Assembly: GCA_020746875.1 (NCBI GenBank)
Contig: JAGTJL010000004.1
Location: 2,418,001-2,482,000 of the forward strand
Length of the DNA: 64,000 nt
Reading direction: 5' to 3'
Source: Rhexocercosporidium sp. MPI-PUGE-AT-0058
Taxonomy: Eukaryota; Ascomycota; Leotiomycetes; Helotiales
Positions 55,362 to 64,000 of this stretch are shown here, one piece after another. Each line of letters opens with the position of its first letter. Position 1 is the first letter of the stretch. Under the pieces are notes generated by a model. That model did not search any database, was not told the DNA's origin, and saw only the letters and a program-made list of their open reading frames with translations. A program made the translations under genes and the position numbers.

Positions 55362-57629
55362 ATGATAGGTAAGACAGTGGCAGACTTCCCGTGGTACTGT
55401 CTTGTCTTGCTAATCTGAGGCTCTAGATCATGTTCTGGGTCGGCCCTCTGTACAATTCAGGAAGATACAAGTCCTAGCCGTTGTCTCATTCTGGTCATTC
55501 TACCTCTTCCGGTACATCCTCAATCCGCCAACCTCGACAGCTTGTGCTAATTATGTCGCAGAGGTCATAAACATGGCCCGCCTACGCTACGAAAGATATC
55601 ACGACGACTCTCTACCATCCTCACACCATGGCAGACCCTGGTATTGACCCTCCTCTACCTCTACATTGCGCGAAACCTTGGGAAGCTACTTGGACTTGAA
55701 TGCCCCGAACCACTCGCAAATCTCTATACTCGATCCTACTTCCGAGCAACATGGGTTACAACAGCGATGGATGCGGGGTTCTGGTCTGCGATGCGGATAC
55801 GACGGAGATGGTTGAGAGATCTTGCTAGTATTATCTTCACTGGGTACTATCTCATTGCGGCAGAGCAGGCAGATGAGAAGGTTCGCAAGATCAGAGGGAT
55901 GCTGACGGTGGATCATCTACGGGTCAGTTGGAACAAGGGGACAACACCATACCTCAGCTTCCTCACAAACTTGTTGCGACCGAGATTCATGAGATACCCC
56001 CCGCGGCAGATTAGGATCCCCAGGCCCCCAAATTCGGACTACAAGGAGCCTGTGCATGGATGGCTTTATTTTGATGGCCCTCTATCGGCTCTAAAGAAGC
56101 ATACAAAGGTTGTGCTGGATGTTCCTGGAGGTGGATTTGTCGCTATGGACCCTCGAACGAACGATGACAAGCTATTTGCATGGGCTGGGAAGACTGGATT
56201 ACCAGTTTTGAGTTTGGACTACAAGAAGGCACCCGAATTCCCATATCCGTATGCATTGAACGAATGTTTTGATGTTTACAGCACAATCATGGCTAGTCGG
56301 GGACGATGTTTGGGGCTCTCGGGAGAAGTTGTTCCAAAGATTGTGATCACAGGAGACAGTGCTGGTGGAAATCTAGCTACTGGCCTGACTATCATGATCA
56401 TCGAGGCTGGGTCGACCCATACACGCCAATTTCTTGGACAGAAACCACTTCCAATCCCCGATGGTCTAGTGTTAATATATCCCGGGCTGGATATGAATAT
56501 TGGCAATTGGATGTCCGACGAGCAGATGTCATTGATCAAAGACAGGAAGATGAGAAAGACCAATCGAACATTCATCCGTCAGAAGAGTATGCAGTACACG
56601 ATGGCAGCAGGAACTCCTCATCATTCCGAAGACGAAGATCAGACACCTACATTTACCTCACCACCTCTGGATGAAAGTCCTGCTCCTCTATCAATCACAC
56701 TACCGTCACCCCAATTCTCCACCGCAGCGCCCAGTCTTCTTTCACCACCTGTAACTCGAAAGCAGTCTGGCTCCGAAAAATCACCCTCCCATCACCCCGA
56801 ACCTCTTAAGACACGGCTCGCTATGTCAAGTATGATCTCATACTTCAACGATCGGATTCTCTCGCCAGAAATGATGCGAGCAATGATCATCCTATACATC
56901 GGTCCTCACAACCGACCAGACTTCTCACAAGACTATCTCCTCTCGCCCATCCTCGCACCCGACTCGGTACTCGCCCAATTCCCTAAAACCTACTTCCTCA
57001 CCGGCGAGCGGGATCCCCTTGTAGACGACACAGTCATTTTCGCAGGCCGTATTCGCCGCGCAAAGGCCGCAAAATACCTTCAAGACCAAGCATCTGACAT
57101 CCGTCTCCACAAAGAGTTCGATGACCGGGATGTCGTCGAGGTAGTGCTCATCCCCGGCATCTCGCACGGCTTCCTTCAATTCGTAGGTGTTTTCCCCGAA
57201 GGCTGGAAATACATCCATCGGTGCTCCCGCTGGATCGAACAGATCTTCGCCGCAGCCGAGGAGCGCGATCTCCGCGGTGGCGCCGTCACACCGGGCGGGT
57301 ACCGCAGTTCCGGAAGTTTGCATCACCAACGGCGGAAGACTGCCGAGAGTTCTGGTGATGAGGATTTTGGCCTAGAGATGAGTATGAGTTCGTCGAAGGG
57401 AAAAGGGAAGGCGATCGTTAGTAAAGAGGAAGAGAGAAGGAAGAAAGAGAATTTACTGAGAGAGCAGTTAAGGGAGAAGGGCGAGAGACGGAAGAGGGAG
57501 AAAAAGAGTGGTGGGATGGAGAGGAGGAAGAGTATGGTTAGCTTGGCTAGTGAGGATGATTTACTGGGCAGACGCATGTTGGGTCTCGCTGGACCATTGA
57601 CTGGAATGGGGAATGTGCACGACGATTGA
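55362..57629 (+). CDS. Large HSL-type alpha/beta hydrolase (esterase/lipase), membrane-anchored
   Basis: Three exons (55362-55368, 55427-55511, 55562-57629) give 719 residues. The first exon is only 7 nt (ATG ATA G). The N-terminus includes hydrophobic segments VLAVVSFWSFYLF and LVLTLLYLYIARNLG. The hydrolase core contains VVLDVPGGGFVAMDPRTND (oxyanion hole), ITGDSAGGNLATGLTIM (nucleophile Ser in GDSAGG), LTGERDPLVDDT (Asp) and GISHGFLQF (His). An insertion of about 100 residues with TPHHSEDEDQTPTFTSPP sits between nucleophile and Asp. The C-terminal 120 residues are charged and coiled-coil-like (KEEERRKKENLLREQLREK). This layout fits fungal steryl-ester or acetyl-ester hydrolases. The substrate is not fixed. 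The second intron was chosen because it restores the frame exactly. Confidence 0.88.
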
Positions 57630-58624
57630 TTGGTACTGCAAGCAAACAAGCACGGCTCGGTGCTTACACCGAAGCAATTTGGAAAACTAATGCAACACCA
57701 ACTTTGGAAATACTCCATCTCTTCATCCTCCCTCCCGATATTTTGTAACGTGGCCGCCTGTAGATGTTAGCATTGGTGATCGTGTCGTACAAAAGGAGGC
57801 AGTAGGCAGGTACCCGAAATCTCTATATCCCGTCTGCAAGTACGCCTTGGTGTTACACGTCGATGTTAGGGCCTCAATGCGCATTGTACATAGGGCACCT
57901 GCTCTTCAGATCAGCTCGAGCACCTTACTCCCGGTCCCGGTCATTACTTCGCTCAATGGCTTGACGGTAAGTAGTTATGCAAGCAGAATGACTGGTAGCT
58001 TACGGACACCGATACACATCAACATTTTCACAGAATATATTGTCTCGGTATCCAAGCTTCGCTAACCCCTCGCTGGAGAAAATTGCCGCATCGCCTTGCC
58101 ATACTATGCCCTGGTGTGTGCTTGTTTACATACAGACCGAGATTCTGCGCTACTATGGTATCACGTCGTATGGCATCAACATCTACCTACCGGACCTGCA
58201 GATCGCCTCACCTCGCCTATGCTTGTTGTCCTACAGCACTCCAATCACTCACCCATCTCCATCTAACTCGCCTAGCTGATCCATCTTCCAGGTACGATGG
58301 ACGACTTCTTAGGTCGCCAGAACCTCCATATTTGTCTCCCATGCCTCTTTGTACACCTAGGCGGAAATTTTGCAGATTCTCGATCGGTTTCGGGTGATTT
58401 GTTTTGTGGAATGCAGATCATGATTCGGTTCAAGATAAATCTGTCTCTTTCCTTCATTTCTTGTAATCCTACCAATTTCATTCCGCCTTTTCATTCTGTT
58501 TTGTACTCGCCTACCTCGATCAATCGCCTTAAATTATCTCATACGCACGATCTCGTACTTGTCTCCCGCAATAAAACACCCAAACCATCAGACGGACAAA
58601 CAAAGAAAGCAAAGCCAAGCAAAC
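57630..58624. other. Intergenic region
   Basis: Frames in 57847-58481 are chance frames, C/T-rich on the plus strand. The last 100 nt are an A/C-rich leader of the hydrophobin-like gene. Confidence 0.45.
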
Positions 58625-59149
58625 ATGCACCTGTCCCTCGCTCTCCCGGTTCTGGGCGCCATCCTCACCTTAGCAACCACAGCAACAGCATGGCACTGCG
58701 CCAAAACAGAACACACGCTTTACCGGCCTACATGCTGCGATGAAGTGCAGCCTCCGAAACGGGGGAAGTTTGAGGGTGTTGATTGTGCGTTTTATTCCCT
58801 CCCTCCATGGCTCTTAAGAACTAAACGAGGATTTGATTTTTCTTAGAGCTTTTTGATGCTAATAAGAGTTTGTTGATTCTTTAGGTTATCAACCCTTTCC
58901 CGTCCTAGCCGGAAACACGACCGTCAAGAACGAATACACGTGTGTTTTCCAGGGAACGACGTTTGGGTTTCCGGGCTGTTGTAAGAGTGGTAATGTATGA
59001 ATCCCTGCTTGCTTTTTCTTTACCTAGACAGTGAAGGAAGGAGGAGTGTTTGGAAGGGTTTGAGTTCGGATCTGGATGCTGATGCTGATGTTTTGGTGAC
59101 GGTGTAGAAGAAGAAGAATACATATGCGTGTAAGCCGGTTGTTGAGTAG
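58625..59149 (+). CDS. Small secreted eight-cysteine protein with hydrophobin-like pattern
   Basis: Three exons (58625-58784, 58885-58994, 59108-59149) give 103 residues with consistent phases. Residues 1-22 form a signal peptide ending ATATA. The mature protein has cysteines in the order C, CC, C, C, CC, C with spacings of about 11, 15, 18, 11 and 11 residues. Visible blocks are WHCAKTEHTLYRPTCCDEV, FEGVDCYQPFPV, NEYTCVFQG, FPGCCKSG and YACKPVVE. Class II hydrophobins have this cysteine order with somewhat tighter spacing, and they also carry a G-V-D-C block in the same place. The protein is therefore a hydrophobin-like candidate that would coat surfaces, but other eight-cysteine secreted proteins or effectors can look alike. 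The mature protein is less hydrophobic than most hydrophobins. Confidence 0.7.
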
Positions 59150-59792
59150 AGTTGAGGAGAGCTTGGTATCGATGGGGCATGGGACGGAGGAGGAGGTTGG
59201 GTGGGAAGGTGTGGTGAGGGGCGCTATGTTAGAGTCGATTTGTTTTGATTGCTTTGATTTTGGATCTACAGTAATAATGGTATCAGTGAAGGGAAAGAGA
59301 AGCCGATTGAGGGTTGCCAAATATGTTTGCCATCTCGGAACATAAGCGAAGATTTCGGCAGCCTGCATGAACACGTTGCTATCAATCCGATGGCACTGTC
59401 ACTTCTTTTTCCTTTCCGTTCTTTATTGGCATCCTTCATTCAGTCCGTTGGACTGTGTATATCCGAGGCTAATATTCTTCTACTTGGGCCTGATCGTTCT
59501 TTTGATGCTGCTGTGGTTACTGTTTAGATGGATGTTGCGGGTTTCCCATATTTAGTTTTGTTTGTTTTGTTCGAATATGTTGGCTAGGTATATCTTCCTT
59601 TCTTAAGCTGATTAACATTCATCGAGCTTTGCCATTTTCTCTCATACTTTGAGCCCTGTGACTACTCTTCTCCCTGTGCGTTATTCTCTGCACATTCTTC
59701 GCCATCTCTTTCGCCGTTCACATGATCACATCTTATACTTCGGAACTCAAAGTGTATCCCTCCTCCACTCCAGGAGTCCAAGAAAGGCGACA
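59150..59792. other. Intergenic region
   Basis: 3' flank of the hydrophobin-like gene and promoter of the Pro/Ser/Thr-rich secreted protein gene. The frame continues upstream of 59793 to 59649, but that part is not signal-peptide-like. Confidence 0.45.
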
Positions 59793-60656
59793 ATGCAACT
59801 ACTCGCGGCTTCACATTTTCTCCTAATTCAAATCCTACTCTTGAAACGAGCTATCGCATTGCCAGCATCTTACCCTCCAGCCGCCACCCCTCAACCACTA
59901 CCCATGGATCAGGAAACCCCATCACCCACATACTACCAACCCATTAACACCAATCTCGCGCCGACACCTCCATTATATAATCCTCCTCCTCAGTCATATA
60001 GCATCTCTCCACCGCCAGAAGCCCCACAAAATGGTCCAATCAGTCCAATCCCAACAATCACACCCACTTCTCTACCAACATTAACATCAACATCATCAGA
60101 CTGCTCCACAATAGCTCTTGATTTAGACACCTCCCCACCAGCACCGCCTACCTCTACTTCCTCGCCAAACTCAATTACAACCCCGCATGCCTCATCAACA
60201 CTAACACTAACCTCCCCCCTCCTGATCCTCCCCGCCACTCCCACCCCCTCATCCACCCCTCAACCCGCTAAAGTGTGCAACAAATGCTGTCCCCAGCCCC
60301 CCTCCCAAATCCACCACCGCCCCGATGACTGGCTCCACACTCTGGGGAAACGCCTCGCTGATGAGCTGCAAGCGCCAGTACAAGGCGCTGTGAGTAAACT
60401 GGAAGCTCAGTGTGGGTATTTGGGCGGGCATAAGGGGGATGGGACGAGAATTTTGGGGTGTAGTGTTTTTGGGGGTGGGGTGATATGTGGGTGGTCTTGG
60501 GAGGGGGGTGGGGTGGGAGGCTGGAATGAAACGGATGTAAGTTTATGTCTTTCTCTCTATTCTATTTGATGGTATGTGTGATCCAAAGATAGGAGGCGCT
60601 GACTAGATATATAGGATGCCAGAGGGTGGGAGGGGAAGCATGCCGTGCTGGCGTGA
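59793..60656 (+). CDS. Secreted Pro/Ser/Thr-rich protein with C-terminal cysteine region
   Basis: Two exons (59793-60536, 60615-60656) give 261 residues. A signal peptide occupies residues 1-23 (LLAASHFLLIQILLLKRAIA). Residues about 24-165 are a low-complexity mucin-like region (SPPPEAPQNGPISPIPTITP-type, STSSPNSITTPH) with many potential O-glycosylation sites. The C-terminal third is different: KVCNKCCPQPP, LHTLGKRLADELQAPVQGAV, QCGYLGGHKGDG and CSVFGGGVICGWSW, with six or more cysteines. The second exon was inferred because GTAAGT after ETD and TATATAG before GATGCC join in phase, giving DARGWEGKHAVLA before the stop. If the intron is retained, the protein ends at 60569. The family is unknown. 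It is probably a cell-wall or matrix protein. Confidence 0.65.
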
Positions 60657-60745
60657 TTGAAGGCTGAATCGAGATGTATTTATAAATGTACAATTTATCA
60701 GAGTTGAAGGAGAATATTGGCTATGCTAAATATTCTTCCCGGAAC

Positions 60746-61905
60746 TCACTCATCCCAAGGTTTAATAACAACCTTTATGCCACTCACCCCCATCTTATTC
60801 AGAGCCATTGCCTCCTCCACAGCTCTCAATCCCCCCTCCACAACCTTAGGATTCATCGGCCTAAACAACCCCTTCGCAATCCATCCCTCCTCCCCGCCCA
60901 GAGCCTTCATAAGCGGCTCACTCAAATATCTCAACTCCTTCTGACTCCCAATACCTAACACCTGCTTAACCTCAACCTTCACATATCCCTTCTTCCCCAA
61001 CCCCACAGCCTCAGCATCCGATTCCGCAGGATGCACCGTATGAACCGTAACCAACTCTGCATTTCCCCCTCTACTCTTCACAGCCTGCACGACCTGCACG
61101 CCCAGTACTTGCGTCGCACTCGCAGAAATAGCATCAAACACCATCTCCAACGGCGCCTCCCCAATAGCATCCGCGAAATCCGCCGCGGAAGCGTGACTCC
61201 TATCCAACACCGCCGTCGCCCCCAACTGCTTCAAAAGTTCATGATTGGGCTTACTCGCATTGGTAACGATCTTCTCAAACCCTGACAGACGAGCAAGTTG
61301 AATAGCATACTGTCCGACACTGGACGAGCCTCCTATGATGGCTACAGCTTTACCCTTCCCAGCCTCTGCGCCATTCGGGGACCAGGGGGCCGCGAGACCG
61401 TGCCCAGTGAGAGTGTCGTAGAAGGCTGTTACCACAGCCATGGTCGCGAGGGAGATCCCGGCTGCTTGGACATCGGTTATTGAGGAGGGGGTTCTGCCGA
61501 GGAGGGAGGAAGGCATGATACTGTATTGTTGAAAGGTTGAGGAGGCGGGGTTGCCGATTATGCCTTGGAAGAAGACGCGGTCATTAGGGAAGAAATCTGT
61601 TACTGATGAACCGGTTGAGAGGACGGTTCCTGCTGCGTCGGAGCCAAGGATCGTGGGCTGTTTGGGTTTAGCTGTTGTCTTGTTGTGCACAATTTCGAAA
61701 AGGGGAAAGTGGAACGCACGTATGATGGCAGAAACTCGTCGTAGTCTCGCATCTTCCAGTCTACAGGATTGATGGCTGCTGCGGTGATTTTGATAGCGAC
61801 TTCATCTGGTCCAATTTCTGGAAGGGATCTCGTCTCGATGACTGTTGAAGCCTTGGCTTTGGGGAGGACGGAAGCCTTGTAACTGGTTGGTGTAGATGAA
61901 GACAT
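60746..61905 (-). CDS. Zinc-independent medium-chain reductase (enoyl-reductase-like, MDR superfamily)
   Basis: Two exons (61720-61905, 60746-61657) give 365 residues. The N-terminus MSSSTPTSYKASVLPKAKAS is followed by IGPDEVAIKITAAAINPVDW, the MDR GroES-like start. Exon 2 begins PTILGSDAAGTVLSTGSSV and carries DRVFFQGIIGNPASSTFQQY. The nucleotide-binding site is AVAIIGGSSSVGQYAIQLAR (GxSSxVG). The catalytic-zinc ligands of alcohol dehydrogenases are absent (SDAAG instead of GHE), so it is a trans-enoyl/quinone-reductase-like member. Such enzymes occur in polyketide pathways or act alone, and no polyketide synthase is present here. A TATATATAT at 62074-62082 lies upstream of the start. Confidence 0.9.
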
Positions 61906-63867
61906 CACGATAGCTGGCTGAATGGTTCTACGTGGACGTCTTTTCAAATACGATGTCGCCTTGTCTGATAAACAATTGTCGCAAAGTCGTGAGTAATAGA
62001 TTTCAAGCTGGTTGTGAGGGATGTGATTGGGAAATGCAAGTGTGGTTTCTCGTGGACATTTCGCACACAGACATATATATATCCTAGAGCACTCGCATAT
62101 CCTAGACCGACGCATCGTTGATCTCGCCTTGCTTGCTTGCCTGCTTACAAAAGAAAATCAAGTTTTTGGGCTCCCTTTTCGGTGATAAATAGTCAAACAT
62201 GATGCTTCTATCTCGCTGCATTTCGGGGCTGAGCGTTGGAGGGGCGCAACCCGAAATTGAGAAGCGAGCACACGATGACGTTGGACAACAAACCAAATGA
62301 GTGAATAATAATAATTCAGTAAATGGGCTCTGAAGAACCCGACACGTGCCCACATTTTTGCTTGCAGAAACGATCAGTAAGCAGGTTCTGTAGCATCCCC
62401 AGGATATGACAAATCAAGCTGACGATCTCAGCTGCGGTTCATTTCGGCCGCGCCCCTGCAGGTGCATACGGTACATGAGGCGTGGCGAACGAGCGATCGA
62501 AGCGAGCTAAGCGAAGTTCAACATTTCCATAATAAAGGCCTAGCGTTTGTGTTCGGAGAACAAGAACAGCAGGACATTCTCGCTGGTGGTAGCTCCGCAA
62601 ATCTTACATAACGATGTGTTTAGAGGCAAGGTAAGTTAAGCCCTAGACCGAGTAGAGTTAGGGACTTTTCGTTTGAGAAACTGGGCTGAGTTTAAGTTGA
62701 TCTTTTGACATCTCGGCGTGTCGTACTTGCATGCGACTTGGCTCAAATTTTACTTTATACTTTCTTCTCAGTTAATCATACATGGGTAGGTAAAATACCT
62801 ACATGAGGAACTTAAGTGAAGTATAACCTAAACAGAAAATCAACTCGCGAATTACTTAAATCAAACGACGTTGAGACTTTGAAATTTATTGATCTCGGGT
62901 CGAGTTTGGTCAAGTCCGGGTTGGTTCGAGTCTGACTCGAACTCACCAAAACCTGTCTGGAAGAGAAAAGAAAGTAGAATGGGTCTCACTGCTTGACATG
63001 GATTGAGATTGTACTCACAAGATGGAAGACTTTCAAGGTTGATTTCTTTTGATCGTAATATCGAATAATGCAAGGTTGTAATGGGGGCTTTAAGTGCCGA
63101 GTGGGGTTTCAGCCTCTCTGGTAAATTACCAAGCGTAAGATTGTACGAGCAGACCAATGATCAATGCCCTTTAAGCTTTAGTGGACGTCAATAGCGTCTG
63201 CTAAGCTATAACTAGAAAGATTGCAAGATACTCGCGGCAGTACTATCGAGAAACATATTCCGCAAAGCTACATGGTTACACGACTAAATAAGCAGGTTGC
63301 TATGTAAGCATGGTAATGTGATGTTCTGGATGATCGATTCGGAACTTTTGAACTGTTGAATGCGTCCACACTCGATTTATGCCTCAACTTCTGTGAATCT
63401 CTTATGGTGGGCGTCTTCATTGGAGCGGATCATAAATACAACAACGGGCACATATCTGAAGCCGTCTTACGATGCTTCAATAAAGATTGTAGGTACGCCA
63501 TCTGCATCATCTCAAAAGGCACAGGCAGTGCTGATAAGTCTGCCGATCTTCTAGGCTCCACGCTGTGCCTTGGATTGCGATGGTTATGCCTCAACAGAAC
63601 AGGAGATTCGATGAAGTCACCATAAAGACTCAGAATGATGCGTCTATATGGTTTGGTAATTATGGCAAAATTTAGATCATTTTGTAGGCGATATGGCAAG
63701 AGGTTCATAAAAGTAGCTCATGCTTCCCGCCTTAATTTCCCTCCCCAAACTTCGTTCTTCCATCATCTGCTCATTAAGGGCAGCTTCTGCCTTTATAACT
63801 TTCGAATTATACCTCATTCCACCTACAGTCAACTCGAAAGCACTTCTTACATTTTGTCGTCGCCGCT
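61906..63867. other. Divergent intergenic region between two reductase genes
   Basis: Contains a TATA-like element at 62074-62082 for the left gene. A perfect inverted repeat GTTCGAGT / ACTCGAAC with a 3-nt loop lies at 62924-62942. No gene was recognised. Frames at 62861-63157 and 63356-63708 lack support. Confidence 0.5.
62074..62082 (-). promoter_or_regulatory. TATA-like element upstream of the medium-chain reductase gene
   Basis: ATATATATA on the minus strand, about 170 nt before the ATG at 61905. Confidence 0.35.
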
Positions 63868-64000
63868 ATGTCTCAGTCAATCCCTAAGACCATGAAAGCC
63901 CTCAGGCTCACAAAAGTAAGTATTGACCCCTGTGTCCTACTGCAATTCAACATGAAGGCTCAATTCACTCTGCCAAATTATTTTATAGTTCAAAGAAAAC
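63868..64000 (+). CDS. Second medium-chain dehydrogenase/reductase, 5' end only
   Basis: Exon 1 (63868-63915) encodes MSQSIPKTMKALRLTK. After a GTAAGT...TATAG intron, exon 2 starts at 63989 with FKEN and runs off the window. The PKTMKALRL start is the usual opening of zinc-type or quinone-reductase-like MDR proteins. Only 20 residues are visible, so the subgroup is not known. The gene is divergent from the other MDR gene. Confidence 0.6.
   Translation, partial: MSQSIPKTMKALRLTKVSIDPCVLLQFNMKAQFTLPNYFIVQRK

Noticed and set aside
1..64000. CRISPR arrays, rRNA, intact transposons
   Set aside because: No regularly spaced identical repeats, rRNA-like sequence, transposase domains or paired terminal repeats were seen.

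Overview
The window is nuclear DNA of a filamentous ascomycete. Most genes carry short introns (43 to about 125 nt) with GTRNGT donors and YAG acceptors. Genes lie on both strands with separate promoters, intergenic gaps are 0.3-2.5 kb, and there are no operons. An Egh16/Gas1-type appressorium protein, secreted carbohydrate-active enzymes, a hydrophobin-like protein and a HET-domain gene suggest a plant-associated or saprotrophic species, perhaps a leotiomycete. That placement is inference only.

Layout, left to right. 0-5.9 kb: 5' part of an SPX-domain low-affinity phosphate transporter (minus), a 3-kb AT-rich gap with degenerate repeats, and a secreted GH43 glycosidase (plus). 6-10 kb: a metallo-beta-lactamase-fold protein and a coiled-coil protein whose reading frame breaks at a perfect -1 slippery heptamer. 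10.8-15 kb: diphthamide enzyme DPH1, a glycine-rich mini-protein with an in-frame amber codon, and a DUF2985-like membrane protein. 16-24 kb: a seven-exon sterol-glucosyltransferase-like protein with a Vps13/ATG2-like C-terminal extension, an O-methyltransferase and V-ATPase subunit B. 25.6-33 kb: a secreted aldose 1-epimerase, a SET-domain protein, small Cys-rich or hypothetical proteins and a cupin. 33.5-38 kb: a DHA1-type MFS exporter and acetylornithine aminotransferase. 39-50 kb: an Egh16-like secreted protein, a CorA-like membrane protein, a GH76-like protein, a P450 C-terminal remnant beside a P450-like gene lacking the ExxR arginine, and a decayed HET gene. 51-64 kb: a bestrophin-family channel, a large HSL-type alpha/beta hydrolase, an eight-cysteine hydrophobin-like protein, a Pro/Ser/Thr-rich secreted protein and two divergent medium-chain reductases, the last cut by the window edge.

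Housekeeping genes (DPH1, VMA2, ARG8, phosphate transport) are interleaved with accessory genes. I see no biosynthetic gene cluster, CRISPR, rRNA, convincing tRNA or intact transposon. Exon boundaries were deduced by eye from splice motifs, reading-frame continuity and family resemblance. In every multi-exon model the exon lengths sum to whole codons except where a frameshift is stated. The most unusual observations are the apparent frameshift on a slippery heptamer with a following hairpin, the amber codon in the glycine-rich gene, the P450 lacking its ExxR arginine, the multiply indel-damaged HET gene and the hydrophobin-like cysteine pattern.
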